DNA of 64,000 nucleotides from Bacteroidia bacterium (GTDB lineage Bacteria; Bacteroidota; Bacteroidia; B-17B0; Aurantibacillaceae): NCBI GenBank assembly GCA_022841465.1, contig JALHRL010000002.1, positions 215,793 to 279,792 of the forward strand, read 5' to 3'. Shown piece by piece: positions 19,391 to 28,183 of this stretch (position 1 is its first letter; each line of letters starts with the position of its first letter). The notes under the pieces were generated by a model. It saw only the letters and a program-made list of their open reading frames with translations, ran no database searches and was not told where the DNA came from. The position numbers and the translations under genes were made by a program.

Positions 19391-20752
19391 ATGAGCTTAT
19401 TTAAAAAACTATTTGCAAATAGCGCTATTACCGCTATAATACTAGTTAGCGGATTTTCTGTTTGGCTGGCGGGTAACTTGGGCGCATTTGGTATAAATAA
19501 AATAGTTTTTGATGTAGTAATTTATCACAGTTATACACCTGCATTGTTTATTGAAAAAGATTTAAGTTTAATATTTTATAAAAATAACCGCGATTATTAT
19601 TTTGAAAAAGGGATGTATTGGGCCAGCGAAACACCTGATGGAAAACCAATAATTAAAACAACCTATGGTTTAAGTTTAATGAATTTGCCATTTACCATTT
19701 GGCCTATTTTGTTTGACAGTGAAAATAAACTAAACGGATACGAATTACCCTTTAGCATTGCAATTGGTGTTGCCAATTTGTTTTACTTTATTATTGCCTT
19801 GTTTGCCTTGTATAAATTACTTTTAAAATTAGGTTTTTCTAAAAATGCAATTGCTTTTACAGTTTTTTGCATTACCATTGGCACCAATGTTTTAACGTAT
19901 AGCTCTGTTACGGTAGGTATGCCGCATATTTACAATTTTTCAATACTGGTATTTCTACTTTATTTTATTGTTTTATGGCACGAGCATCCTAACTATAAAT
20001 ACAGTATTGCCATTGGTTTACTTATTGGCTTATTAATTTTAATTAGGCCTACAAATATTTTATTTGGGTTGTGTTTGTTGTTTTTTAAAAAACCCGTCAG
20101 TAAAATTAATTTCATTGCTTTTATAAAGCAGTTTAAATTTTTGCTGTTAATGGCGCTGTGCGCTTTTTTAATAGTGGTCCCCCAATTGCTTTATTGGAAA
20201 CATGTAACGGGCCATTATTTTTTTAACTCTTACGTTGGAGAGAAGTTTTATTTTAATAACCCTCATTTACCGGAATATATTTTTGGATTTAGAAAAGGAT
20301 GGTTGCTTTATTCGCCCTTACTTGTTTTGGCAATTGTTGGTTTGTTTTTAAATAAAGCTAAAAACCCGTTTCTTATTTCAACAATTATTATTGTTGGGGC
20401 ATTTGTTTTCTTAAACAGTTCGTGGTGGTGTTGGTGGTTTGGCGGCGGTCATGGCGGAAGAGCAATGATTGAAACCTATCCGCTTTTAGCAATTGGTTTT
20501 GCATCGGCATTTGAGCACTTTACAGTTGTTAAAAGAAAGGTGTTGATTGGGCTCGCTTCCTTTTTAATACTGTTTAATATAAAATCGGTTGATTTGTACA
20601 GGGCCAACATCATTCATTACGACAGCATGACCTACAAGGCATTTGTATACACTACCTTTAAATTAACTTTTTCTGACGAAGACAAAGCGTATTTAGAAAC
20701 ACTATATGTGAAACCTAACTACGACAAGGCTTTGAGGGGAGAAGACACCTGA
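19391..20752 (+). CDS. Polytopic membrane protein, possible glycosyltransferase
   Basis: 453 residues with about ten predicted membrane helices. A large first extracytoplasmic loop after helix 1 carries an early acidic pair (KIVFDVVIYHSYTPALFIEKD), and a WWCWWFGGGHGGRAMIETYP loop lies near the C-terminus. The layout resembles GT-C mannosyl/arabinosyl transferases but no diagnostic motif is certain. It is 3 bp after the DinB gene, so probably co-transcribed with pyrR. Confidence 0.6.
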   Translation: MSLFKKLFANSAITAIILVSGFSVWLAGNLGAFGINKIVFDVVIYHSYTPALFIEKDLSLIFYKNNRDYYFEKGMYWASETPDGKPIIKTTYGLSLMNLPFTIWPILFDSENKLNGYELPFSIAIGVANLFYFIIALFALYKLLLKLGFSKNAIAFTVFCITIGTNVLTYSSVTVGMPHIYNFSILVFLLYFIVLWHEHPNYKYSIAIGLLIGLLILIRPTNILFGLCLLFFKKPVSKINFIAFIKQFKFLLLMALCAFLIVVPQLLYWKHVTGHYFFNSYVGEKFYFNNPHLPEYIFGFRKGWLLYSPLLVLAIVGLFLNKAKNPFLISTIIIVGAFVFLNSSWWCWWFGGGHGGRAMIETYPLLAIGFASAFEHFTVVKRKVLIGLASFLILFNIKSVDLYRANIIHYDSMTYKAFVYTTFKLTFSDEDKAYLETLYVKPNYDKALRGEDT

Positions 20753-20809
20753 TTTTAATAAAAAGTTCTGATTTTTAAGAATTATTTAGTGAAGTGCAGA
20801 AAATTAAGT

Positions 20810-20817
20810 TATCTTTG
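20810..20817 (+). promoter_or_regulatory. -7 promoter element for pyrB
   Basis: TATCTTTG, a perfect TAnnTTTG match, 27 bp before the pyrB ATG. The segment just downstream is a perfect palindrome (20819-20839), listed separately. Confidence 0.7.
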
Positions 20818-20818
20818 A

Positions 20819-20839
20819 TTTTTGAATAGTATTCAAAAA
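20819..20839. repeat. Perfect 21-nt palindrome in the pyrB leader
   Basis: TTTTTGAATA-G-TATTCAAAAA: 10-bp arms around one base. It starts 2 bp after the -7 box and ends 5 bp before the ATG, so it overlaps the transcription start region and would form a hairpin occluding ribosome access. It could be a DNA operator or an RNA control element; which one is not decided by sequence. Confidence 0.6.
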
Positions 20840-20844
20840 AGAAA

Positions 20845-21774
20845 ATGAACCGCCTTAGCGTAAATCACCTCCTCGGAATAAAAGACCTCACTAAAAACGA
20901 CATCGAGTTAATTTTAAACACCGCTAAGAATTTTAAAGAAGTAATTAATCGCCCCATTAAAAAAGTTCCTTCGCTACGCGATATTACAGTAGCCAATTTG
21001 TTTTTTGAAAACTCTACACGCACTCGATTATCATTTGAACTGGCACAAAAAAGATTAAGTGCCGACATACTTAATTTTTCTGCCTCCAATTCTTCGGTAA
21101 AAAAAGGAGAAACCCTGGTTGATACCGTAAACAATATTTTAGCCATGAAGGTAGATATGATTGTGATGAGGCATAGCAGTCCGGGTGCAGCCATATTTCT
21201 TTCTAAAAAAATAAATGCAAAAATTGTAAATGCCGGAGACGGAGCCCATGAACATCCAACGCAAGCCTTACTTGACGCTTTTTCTATACAGGAAAAACTA
21301 GGAAGTCTTGCCGGTAAAAAAATAGTAATTGTTGGAGATATTTTACACTCACGTGTTGCGCTCTCTAATATTTATTGTTTGCAAAAACTAGGCGCTAAAG
21401 TAAAAGTATGTGGTCCGCAAACATTAATTCCAAAATATATTACATCGCTTGGAGTTGAAGTAGAACCGGATTTAAAAAAAGCATTAGAATGGTGTGATGT
21501 TGCCAACATGCTGCGTATACAGTTAGAGCGACAAGACATAAAATATTTTCCATCGCTTAGAGAGTATACCATGTTGTATGGTTTAAATAAAGAAATGCTG
21601 GATAAACTATCTAAAAAAATTATTGTAATGCACCCGGGCCCAATTAACAGAGGGGTAGAAATTACAAGTGATGTTGCCGACAGTAAACAATCTATTATTT
21701 TAGAGCAAGTTGAAAACGGTGTTGCGGTAAGAATGGCGGTTATGTATTTACTTGCCGGCCGCCAAAGCGATTAA
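20845..21774 (+). CDS. pyrB: Aspartate carbamoyltransferase catalytic subunit
   Basis: 309 residues, full length. Carbamoyl-phosphate site [13 protein letters not shown], then [25 protein letters not shown] and the late HPGPINRG motif. It catalyses the committed step of pyrimidine synthesis, forming N-carbamoyl-L-aspartate. No pyrI is adjacent. Its stop overlaps by 4 bp the stop of the convergent cyclase gene. Confidence 0.97.
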   Translation: MNRLSVNHLLGIKDLTKNDIELILNTAKNFKEVINRPIKKVPSLRDITVANLFFENSTRTRLSFELAQKRLSADILNFSASNSSVKKGETLVDTVNNILAMKVDMIVMRHSSPGAAIFLSKKINAKIVNAGDGAHEHPTQALLDAFSIQEKLGSLAGKKIVIVGDILHSRVALSNIYCLQKLGAKVKVCGPQTLIPKYITSLGVEVEPDLKKALEWCDVANMLRIQLERQDIKYFPSLREYTMLYGLNKEMLDKLSKKIIVMHPGPINRGVEITSDVADSKQSIILEQVENGVAVRMAVMYLLAGRQSD

Positions 21775-22523
21775 AAAATTTTATACAATACCGGCTTACT
21801 TGGGCTTGCATCATTTTCAAAAGAAGCAATTTGAAAGTTGAGTAAATAAGTTCCATCAATAATTTCATTGGGAACATAAATCATTTCGGTAATAGATTTG
21901 TTTAACCAGGGTTGTTGCGGGTAATTCCAAAATGCATGATGCGCTTCCAGTTTTCCTGCATCCACTTCTTTGTCTATGCTTGGCATATCAATTAGTAAGT
22001 GTTCTATTCCTAAATCATTCATGTAATCAATTGCATCTTTTAAAATATAGGGCGGATTGGTATTACTGTATTGCATGTTTAATTTATTTAAACCATTGCT
22101 TAAGGTTCTAATAACTAAAGCTTCCGTATTAGATAAGCCCATTAATGCTTGCATTATTTGTTTTCTGTTAATTACAAAATCGCCGTTATCTAACTGCTCG
22201 GGTAAAACAGTAATTAATTCGGCAATAAACATAAAGCGAGAAAAAGTTTTGTTAATGGAATGATTTTCTTTGCTAATATGGCCCACACATTCGGTATGTG
22301 TTCCGTTACCATGCGGATTAAAAGTAATGTTTCTAAAATTTACGCTTCCGCCTTTATTTACATCGCCCACCCAATTTCCATTTACAACGGGTTCAATTTT
22401 CATAGGCTCAACGTACCAAGCGCTTACACACTCTTTACTTGCGGTTAAAGGGATTGAAATATCAATGGGTTGGTAAAAGTCTACCTGATAGGGTTTTCCT
22501 TTGTGAAATATATTAGCAATCAT
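21771..22523 (-). CDS. Cyclase-family (KynB-like) metal-dependent hydrolase
   Basis: 250 residues. The family HxGTHxD-type motif appears as [14 protein letters not shown] (Asp replaced by Glu), with [13 protein letters not shown] context and [10 protein letters not shown] near the C-terminus. Relatives include arylformamidase (N-formylkynurenine hydrolysis). A 3-hydroxyanthranilate dioxygenase lies elsewhere in the window (55.6 kb), but other cyclase activities cannot be excluded. It diverges from the tRNA-Arg gene. Confidence 0.75.
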   Translation of the reverse strand: MIANIFHKGKPYQVDFYQPIDISIPLTASKECVSAWYVEPMKIEPVVNGNWVGDVNKGGSVNFRNITFNPHGNGTHTECVGHISKENHSINKTFSRFMFIAELITVLPEQLDNGDFVINRKQIMQALMGLSNTEALVIRTLSNGLNKLNMQYSNTNPPYILKDAIDYMNDLGIEHLLIDMPSIDKEVDAGKLEAHHAFWNYPQQPWLNKSITEMIYVPNEIIDGTYLLNFQIASFENDASPSKPVLYKIF

Positions 22524-22560
22524 GTTTTACTTTATTAAAGTATAAATATAATTAAATTCT

Positions 22561-22568
22561 TATTTTTG
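22561..22568 (+). promoter_or_regulatory. -7 promoter element for tRNA-Arg
   Basis: TATTTTTG matches TAnnTTTG and lies 31 bp before the mature tRNA 5' end, a fitting distance for a tRNA promoter. Confidence 0.6.
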
Positions 22569-22599
22569 TAGGCTGTTTACCGGCAAAGTAAATTCTTTT

Positions 22600-22671
22600 G
22601 GTCTCGTAGTTCAATGGATAGAATAGAAGTTTCCTAAACTTTTGATCCCAGTTCGATTCTGGGCGAGACTA
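22600..22671 (+). tRNA. tRNA-Arg (anticodon CCT)
   Basis: 72-nt cloverleaf folded by hand: acceptor GGTCTCG/CGAGACT with a terminal G-T pair, D-stem GTTC/GAAT with loop AATGGATA, anticodon stem GAAGT/ACTTT with loop TTCCTAA (anticodon CCT at 22633-22635), 4-nt variable loop, T-stem CCCAG/CTGGG with loop TTCGATT, discriminator A. CCA is not encoded. It reads AGG codons. Confidence 0.93.
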
Positions 22672-22728
22672 CTAAATATTAAATCCTATTCAATTAATTT
22701 TATTTAAAAACTTTTAAATTAAGTGCTT

Positions 22729-23829
22729 TTATTCTGCATTTTTTTTCTTAAACAAAAATTTTAATTTAATACTTTTGGGCATTGTGTCCCCCAATAAATA
22801 GCCCCAGGGCTTAAGTGAATCAATTTGATCAAACATCACCTTAACAATTGCAATTAAGGGAATGGACAAAAACATACCGGCAACACCCCATAATGCACCG
22901 CCAGCTAAAACCACAATAATAGAAACCAATGCATTAATTTTTACTTTTGATGCAACTAGTTTGGGTAAAATAAAATTATTTTCAATTACCTGAACAACTC
23001 CATAAGAAGCTAATACAATTAAACAATAGCTAATAGAAGAAGTTGTGGCTAACGTTACAACAATTGACAAGGTAGCTGCAATTATACCTCCTAAATAAGG
23101 TATAAAATTTAATACGGCACCAATTATCCCCAACAGAACAGCGTATTCTATGCCAATTATCAGTAAACTGGTTATGTTCATTACAGCAACAATTAAGGCA
23201 TCTAATAATAAACCTATTAAATAATTTTGGATAATAGTTTTTATGGAAACAAGAATCTTTGTTACTTTATTTTGCTTATTCGCTTCAAACGCCTTGTGAA
23301 TAAATTCAATTAACAGTGGCTGATAATAAAGTATCATGAAAACATAAACAGGAATCAAAACTATTAAAACCAAAACATTTCCGGTACTTACAATAGTGTT
23401 TCCAATTCCTTCGCTTGACAAGTTTAATAGTTCCGTTTTTTTAACACCAATCCAGCTATTCACTTTTCTAGGACTAATATTAAAATAATCAGAGACCCAA
23501 GAAGACGATTTATCAAATAGTTTACCAAAATCTTCTATTAAAGTAGGAAATGAATCTCCAAATTTCACAAACTGTGAAGAAAGCAAGCCAACTAAAACTA
23601 ATACAACAAGCACTAAAACTATTAATATTAAAACAATGGAAATTGTTCTATTTATTCCCTTTTTAGTTAAATAGTTTACAACAGGGCTTAATACAATTGC
23701 AATTATTCCAGAATAAATTAATGGAACAATAATATCTTTAGTAATAAATAAAATGAAAAAAAAGGCCACTAATCCTAATAAGATTAATGTGCCTTTTATA
23801 AAGAAAGGGAAGACAATGTTTTTTATCAT
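22729..23829 (-). CDS. AI-2E family transporter (permease)
   Basis: 366 residues with about eight membrane helices in the PerM/TqsA pattern: paired N-terminal helices, a soluble periplasmic segment (about 80-140), then helices with IGIEYAVLLGIIGAVLNFIPYLGG and the conserved late VIENNFILPKLVASKVKINAL. The family includes quorum-signal exporters and Na+/H+ antiporters; the substrate cannot be predicted. It is the last gene of the long csbD-led operon; an organism-specific stress or envelope role is inferred from that context. Confidence 0.88.
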   Translation of the reverse strand: MIKNIVFPFFIKGTLILLGLVAFFFILFITKDIIVPLIYSGIIAIVLSPVVNYLTKKGINRTISIVLILIVLVLVVLVLVGLLSSQFVKFGDSFPTLIEDFGKLFDKSSSWVSDYFNISPRKVNSWIGVKKTELLNLSSEGIGNTIVSTGNVLVLIVLIPVYVFMILYYQPLLIEFIHKAFEANKQNKVTKILVSIKTIIQNYLIGLLLDALIVAVMNITSLLIIGIEYAVLLGIIGAVLNFIPYLGGIIAATLSIVVTLATTSSISYCLIVLASYGVVQVIENNFILPKLVASKVKINALVSIIVVLAGGALWGVAGMFLSIPLIAIVKVMFDQIDSLKPWGYLLGDTMPKSIKLKFLFKKKNAE

Positions 23830-23835
23830 ACCTGA

Positions 23836-24210
23836 TTAGTCTTTCTTTAAAAACCTACCAAACAACCGCATTATACCTGTTTTAATTTCATCGCCATTTT
23901 TTGCAACAATACCGGCAACACCTATTTGAAGAAGAGTACCAATTACATTTTTAATTGGATTATGCGATGTGCCTATAAACACTTTTTTGCTTATTGCGCC
24001 CGTAATTACACCTAACGTAGAGTTTACAACCGTATTTTTTAAACCATTATCGCCAACAAAACCTTTTATGGTGCTTTTAAGTAAATTAATTGGCTTCAAC
24101 TCTGTAAGTGTAATTTCAAACTGAGCCCTTAATAAATGATACTCGGTTATTTGTTTTTCTTCCAGTAATTGAATGGCTAATTTTAACTCATCACTGTTAT
24201 TAATCTTCAT
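23836..24210 (-). CDS. Hypothetical protein with weakly hydrophobic C-terminal half
   Basis: 124 residues: charged N-terminal helices (about 1-45) and a Gly/Ile/Val-rich stretch (NVIGTLLQIGVAGIVAKNGDEI) that may associate with membrane. No family recognised with certainty. It sits 6 bp upstream of the AI-2E gene and 7 bp downstream of the holin-like gene in the same operon. Confidence 0.65.
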   Translation of the reverse strand: MKINNSDELKLAIQLLEEKQITEYHLLRAQFEITLTELKPINLLKSTIKGFVGDNGLKNTVVNSTLGVITGAISKKVFIGTSHNPIKNVIGTLLQIGVAGIVAKNGDEIKTGIMRLFGRFLKKD

Positions 24211-24217
24211 GGTGGTA

Positions 24218-24559
24218 TTAATTAAGAAATTTAAATATGATTTTGTTCTCTATCATTTTTTTTATTTTGTTTTTAAATAATAAATACAAAAATCCTCCAA
24301 CAAAAAAATAAACTCCCGCTATACAAAAAAACCCAATGCTTATGTCATTTACAAACTTTCCTATTAAAAAGGCTGCTCCAATATTAATGTTAGCAAGGGT
24401 AATAAATAGAATAAGCACAAAAATATTTTTTGAAACCAGATTTGAAACAATTAGTGATAACTTATTCACGGCTTTTAGTCTATTCAAATCGAAACTTGTT
24501 TTAGCATAAACCTCTAATCTTTTAAATAAGGGCTCTAACATTTCGTTATTTTCGTTCAT
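24218..24559 (-). CDS. Phage holin-like (YqjE-type) two-helix membrane protein
   Basis: 113 residues with two membrane helices (about 45-65 and 73-95) between charged termini, as in the Phage_holin_3_6/YqjE family. Despite the family name, such proteins next to YtxH/CsbD genes are chromosomal stress-associated proteins (family knowledge), not phage genes. No other phage gene is nearby. Confidence 0.65.
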   Translation of the reverse strand: MNENNEMLEPLFKRLEVYAKTSFDLNRLKAVNKLSLIVSNLVSKNIFVLILFITLANINIGAAFLIGKFVNDISIGFFCIAGVYFFVGGFLYLLFKNKIKKMIENKIIFKFLN

Positions 24560-24597
24560 ATTGATTTAGTTATAAAAAATTGGTTGCTTTTTTGGTA

Positions 24598-24867
24598 TTA
24601 ACTTTTTATGTCTTTTTTTAATTCATTAGCATTTTTTAATCCCATTTCATAAACATTTTTTGCTTCGCTTTTTGCCACTTCAAATTTCTCAGAAATCCCA
24701 TTCATTAATTCATCAAATTTATCCTTTAAATCATCAACGGTATCTGACCCCTTTTTTGCAATTTTTTTTCTGGTTTCTGAACCTTTATCAGGTGCAAATA
24801 ACACACCTATTAATGCTCCTACTGCTACTCCGGCTAAAACGCCAATTACTACATTTGTTTTGCTCAT
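24598..24867 (-). CDS. YtxH domain-containing protein
   Basis: 89 residues. N-terminal YtxH pattern: one membrane helix with glycine-rich face (VVIGVLAGVAVGALIGVLFAPDKGSETRKKI), followed by an amphipathic Lys/Glu helix. YtxH-family proteins are general-stress-induced in other bacteria. Part of the csbD-led operon. Confidence 0.9.
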   Translation of the reverse strand: MSKTNVVIGVLAGVAVGALIGVLFAPDKGSETRKKIAKKGSDTVDDLKDKFDELMNGISEKFEVAKSEAKNVYEMGLKNANELKKDIKS

Positions 24868-24886
24868 GTTTTCTTTTTTTTAGTTA

Positions 24887-25042
24887 TTAATTTATTTTTT
24901 TTCCTTGTATTACTCTTAATAAAATTGCTATAATTGCAATTACCAATAAAATATGTATTAGCCCGCCTGAGTTATAGCCTAAGTAACTAATGCCCCATAC
25001 AATTACAAGAATTACTGCTATTACGTATAAAATATTTCCCAT
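24887..25042 (-). CDS. Small lmo0937-family membrane protein
   Basis: 51 residues, missed by the ORF track because it is short. Translation by hand from the ATG at 25042 gives MGNILYVIAVILVIVWGISY, then a GG-L-IHILLVIAIIAILL segment and KKIN before TAA. Two hydrophobic helices separated by the polar YNSGG turn match the lmo0937 family. The same GG(I/L)IHILLV signature ends the 192-residue lipoprotein at 26397-26975. It fits snugly between its operon neighbours (8 and 19 bp gaps). Confidence 0.85.
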   Translation of the reverse strand: MGNILYVIAVILVIVWGISYLGYNSGGLIHILLVIAIIAILLRVIQGKKIN

Positions 25043-25050
25043 GTTTTTAC

Positions 25051-25302
25051 TTATTTATTATTATTAATTGAATCATTTGATTTATTATCGTTGTTTTCCG
25101 TTGGTTTTATTTTTGTCTTATCAGACTCCGTATCAATTCCTGTTTTATCGGGATCCGTTTCCCTGCTAGGTTTGTCAAACTTGTCCTTATTCTCATCTTT
25201 TCTATCCTCGGTATGTGTTTTGTCCGAACTTTTATCGGTGCCTGTTTTGTCGGCATCCACATCTTCTGATGTTTTATCTGGTGTGTTTCTTTTTTTATTC
25301 AT
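25051..25302 (-). CDS. Highly charged disordered protein with DKT repeats
   Basis: 83 residues, almost entirely Asp, Lys, Thr, Ser, Glu and Asn. A short unit (D-K-T-G/S/H) recurs: DADKTGTDKSSDKTH, DPDKTGIDTESDKTK. No hydrophobic core or signal peptide, so an intrinsically disordered cytoplasmic protein is predicted. Hydrophilic proteins like this are found among desiccation and stress proteins, but that role is inferred only from composition and from the csbD operon context. Confidence 0.7.
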   Translation of the reverse strand: MNKKRNTPDKTSEDVDADKTGTDKSSDKTHTEDRKDENKDKFDKPSRETDPDKTGIDTESDKTKIKPTENNDNKSNDSINNNK

Positions 25303-25325
25303 GGCTTTTATTTTTTTAAATTATT

Positions 25326-25901
25326 TTATAAATGAATTGCCAAACCAATGGTTGAAATTCCGGTAGATAAATCAAGGAATACGCCAAATGGTTTAGTAAA
25401 ATGATATTCGGTTCCAATGTGCGCATCTAGATATAAGCTACTTGAACCATGGTTAACATAGGTTTCGCCGTAATAACCATTTTCCCAAACCGTTTTTCTG
25501 ATTGCAAAACCAATTGATCCTGCCAAATAAAAATCCCATTTAGAATTGGCTTTTAAAAGTTGATCAAAATAGTAGGTTCCTTTAACGCCAACCGGAATTA
25601 CTGTTTGACGGTAATAATATTCTCTGTATGGATAATGAGGATTTCCCCAGTATTGATAACGTTGATAAGAATAATATGTAATAAATGGTGCTAAGGTTAA
25701 ATTTTTTGCAACATCAAACTCAAAATTAAGATGTAATACCGGGGTAGACCGACCTATATAACCATAGTAACCAATACCGGCACCAAGATTAAGTGTTTTT
25801 CCGTATTTTTCTCCGGTTGCTACTGGTTTTGTTTCTTGTGAGGAAAGATTAAAAGTTATTAGTATAACAAATAAACTCCAACTGTACTTAATCATTTTCA
25901 T
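25326..25901 (-). CDS. Outer-membrane beta-barrel protein
   Basis: 191 residues. Signal peptide (about 1-21, ending SSQ) and alternating beta-strands with aromatic ends (NLGAGIGYYGYIGRS, YLAGSIGFAIRKTVW, YLDAHIGTEYHFTKPFG), as in small eight-stranded barrels. The C-terminus ends in a hydrophobic strand (GLAIHL). A Tyr-rich loop (YWGNPHYPYREYYY) is notable. Same operon. Confidence 0.75.
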   Translation of the reverse strand: MKMIKYSWSLFVILITFNLSSQETKPVATGEKYGKTLNLGAGIGYYGYIGRSTPVLHLNFEFDVAKNLTLAPFITYYSYQRYQYWGNPHYPYREYYYRQTVIPVGVKGTYYFDQLLKANSKWDFYLAGSIGFAIRKTVWENGYYGETYVNHGSSSLYLDAHIGTEYHFTKPFGVFLDLSTGISTIGLAIHL

Positions 25902-25918
25902 GTTTTTACTTTTACTAA

Positions 25919-26389
25919 TTACTTGGATACTAAATGATATTCATGTTTATCATTTCCGTCCATTGTATAATACCAAAAAGAATTTTCTTCTAGTTTTAGA
26001 ATATATAATGTGCGAGATGAGTGTGAATCGTTACCACTTAATTTTATTTCTGTATCCTTGTTTTGAAACTTCCAGGTTCCTGACCCACTTAGTATACCCC
26101 ATATATAAGAATAAGCTCCTTTTTTAGTGAAGGTTTCGTTATAACCTGAAACCAGTGATGTGAAGTCGGTACTGTTTATTTTGTAATTTTCTATCTTCCA
26201 AGTATTAGCCACTCTTTCTGCGCGTGAACGCAAACTTATTGTAGGGCCATCCGGATATTTTTTACAAGATGTACTTATAAACTGTGTAAATAAAGTTACC
26301 AGTGTAAGCAATGCTATTGTTTTTATTGATTTATTTTTCATTTTATTGTTTTTAATTTTAAATAATTTGTTTTCTGTTTTGTTTAACAC
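25919..26389 (-). CDS. Small lipoprotein, lipocalin-like
   Basis: 156 residues. The lipobox is FISTSC, with the lipid Cys about residue 42; an earlier Met at residue 17 (MKNKSIK) is the better start since it gives a normal signal peptide (gene then 25919..26341). The mature part (RAERVANTWKIENYKINS ... GTWKFQNKDTEIKLSG ... YILKLEENSFWY) is a small beta-barrel pattern typical of lipocalin-like proteins in Bacteroidota. Ligand unknown. Confidence 0.7.
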   Translation of the reverse strand: MLNKTENKLFKIKNNKMKNKSIKTIALLTLVTLFTQFISTSCKKYPDGPTISLRSRAERVANTWKIENYKINSTDFTSLVSGYNETFTKKGAYSYIWGILSGSGTWKFQNKDTEIKLSGNDSHSSRTLYILKLEENSFWYYTMDGNDKHEYHLVSK

Positions 26390-26396
26390 TGTTCTT

Positions 26397-26975
26397 TTAG
26401 ATAATTCTTAATAACCAAAGTATAAGCAGAACAAGCGCTACAACTAAAAGTATATGAATAATGCCACCAAAATCTCCGGCTAAAAAACCTAGCAACCATA
26501 AAATCAGTATTACTAAAATAACAAACCCAAAAAAACTTAATCCATCTTCTTTGTCGGATGATTTACTTTTGAAAAGTTTATTTTTTGCTAATTTTTGTTT
26601 TATTGTTTTAACAGGTGATTGACCGTTTTTTCTTAATAAACTAAACTTCGAGTTTTCAGCAATCTTTGTTAGTGGTTTAATTTTAAACTTATTTGCAACA
26701 GGCTCTTTTTTTACTGAAGCTTCCATTGGCAAAGCGAAAGTATTTTGTTTAGATGGTAAAACCGCAATAGTTTCAACATACTCGCTTTTACCTACTTTTT
26801 TATTAGAAACTTTACTGTTTAAAGTACTTGTGCGCTCACTGCTTCTGTTAGATGTATGTTTTACATAATAACCGCTTTTATAATGGCGTTTAATTACAGA
26901 TAGTTTAGAATTACATGAACTAAAAAACACATTCACAAATAAAACAACTAAGCAGGCTTTTAAAAATTTTTTCAT
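26397..26975 (-). CDS. Lipoprotein with lmo0937-like C-terminal membrane domain
   Basis: 192 residues. Lipobox VNVFFSSC near residue 21, a basic linker (about 25-145), then two hydrophobic helices (about 148-192) with FAGDFGGIIHILLVVALVLL. The ending copies the pattern of the 51-residue protein at 24887-25042, suggesting fusion of that module onto a lipoprotein. A protein tethered at the N-terminus by lipid and at the C-terminus by two helices is unusual. Function unknown. Confidence 0.7.
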   Translation of the reverse strand: MKKFLKACLVVLFVNVFFSSCNSKLSVIKRHYKSGYYVKHTSNRSSERTSTLNSKVSNKKVGKSEYVETIAVLPSKQNTFALPMEASVKKEPVANKFKIKPLTKIAENSKFSLLRKNGQSPVKTIKQKLAKNKLFKSKSSDKEDGLSFFGFVILVILILWLLGFLAGDFGGIIHILLVVALVLLILWLLRII

Positions 26976-27020
26976 TTTTCTTTATAATTAATATTTGAAA
27001 TTGCTTAAATAATTATGGAG

Positions 27021-27689
27021 TTAATTACTGCTATAGAATCTATACCCAATAGTGGCTTGATACCAAACATTTTTATAGCGTGGGGTAATAGATGTGCCGT
27101 CTCCAATATTCGTTTGTAAATCCCATCCAACTCTTGCGCCAAGTACTATATGTTTCATTGTAATATCTGCGCCGCCAATAAAACACAATATGTTTTTGCG
27201 TGCGTTTTCATTTACAAATTCAGTTTCCTGTTCAATGCTTGTGCTTCCATTTGCAAATACATCTTTTTGCTTTACTAGGTAGGAATATTGAGGTCCGGCT
27301 AAAATTGTAATAAATTCACTTGGCTTAAATGCAAACATAAGAGGTATATCAACATAAGAAGTTGTTCTGGTAAACTCATAAGTATTGCCTAATAATCTAC
27401 CGGTTGCTTTAAAACCCTTTTGGGAATATAAAATTTCCGGTTGAACCCCCAAATATTTGCCAATTGGTATTGCAACAAATACACCGCCTACTCCTCCAAA
27501 CTTAGCGTCTGCCTGAAATTCTTCTCCTTGAGAATCATATACATTTGAGTAATTTGCACCTGCCTTTAAGCCAAACATAAATTTACTACGATAATCTGTT
27601 CTATTCTCAGAATCGTTTTCTTGTGCTTGTATTGTAGCTAGATTTACTAAGCTAAACAACACTGCAATTACTATAATTTTCTTTTTCAT
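27021..27689 (-). CDS. Porin-family outer-membrane beta-barrel protein
   Basis: 222 residues with a signal peptide (about 1-22, ending IQA). The barrel pattern is that of the Bacteroidota PorT/OMP_b-brl_2 group: FMFGLKAGANYSNVYDS, IGKYLGVQPEILYSQKGFK, SYVDIPLMFAFKP, ITILAGPQYSYLV and the C-terminal ATIGYRFYSSN. It is in the csbD operon, 45 bp upstream of the previous lipoprotein gene. Confidence 0.82.
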   Translation of the reverse strand: MKKKIIVIAVLFSLVNLATIQAQENDSENRTDYRSKFMFGLKAGANYSNVYDSQGEEFQADAKFGGVGGVFVAIPIGKYLGVQPEILYSQKGFKATGRLLGNTYEFTRTTSYVDIPLMFAFKPSEFITILAGPQYSYLVKQKDVFANGSTSIEQETEFVNENARKNILCFIGGADITMKHIVLGARVGWDLQTNIGDGTSITPRYKNVWYQATIGYRFYSSN

Positions 27690-27711
27690 AAATTAGATTT
27701 TAATACTTCTA

Positions 27712-28149
27712 TTATTTTTTATTATTAACGGTTAAATCTTTTAAAGCTTTCCCTAATTCATTCATATCACGGTTAAATTCTTCTTTAAATTTTTCCCACC
27801 CATCTTTTCCATCTGCTTTGTAATCTGCCATTCTTTTTTTCATGTCTGTATTTTTCATTTCTAAGTCAGCCATTTTTTTTCTATAATCAGCTTTTGCGTC
27901 TTTCTTTTCTAACTCAATTCGTTTATTAAATTCCGCTAAGTTTTTTTCGTTCTCTGCAATTCTATTTGCCGTTTCAATTTTGTAGTTTTCAATATCTAAC
28001 AAATAAGCTTCGCTTGCTATTTGTAAATCTTTCTTAGCTTCAATTACAGATTCATTTGCATCTATAACTTTTTCAGCCGGTGTGCTACAACTACTTAATA
28101 AAAAGAAAAAGTAAGCTGCTGCTGCTGTTTTTATAATCGGTTTTTTCAT
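27712..28149 (-). CDS. Coiled-coil lipoprotein
   Basis: 145 residues. Lipobox FLLSSC near residue 21 (CSTPAEK follows). The mature part is nearly all helical and charged (VIDANESVIEAKKDLQIASEAYL ... KRIELEKKDAKADYRKKMAD), predicting a long coiled coil, like small envelope lipoproteins. The C-terminal FNRDMNELGKALKDLTVNNK resembles the tail of other Bacteroidota stress lipoproteins. Second gene of the csbD operon. Confidence 0.75.
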   Translation of the reverse strand: MKKPIIKTAAAAYFFFLLSSCSTPAEKVIDANESVIEAKKDLQIASEAYLLDIENYKIETANRIAENEKNLAEFNKRIELEKKDAKADYRKKMADLEMKNTDMKKRMADYKADGKDGWEKFKEEFNRDMNELGKALKDLTVNNKK

Positions 28150-28183
28150 GATTTCAATTTTATTGTATTAATTAATATATTTT

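Noticed and set aside
24218-24559. Holin-like gene as evidence of a prophage
   Set aside because: No other phage gene is near; the family is widespread in chromosomal stress clusters.
25091-25366. Plus-strand 91-residue ORF opposite the DKT-repeat gene
   Set aside because: Shadow of a low-complexity minus-strand gene; its Leu/Ser/Val composition only mirrors the Asp/Lys/Thr codons.
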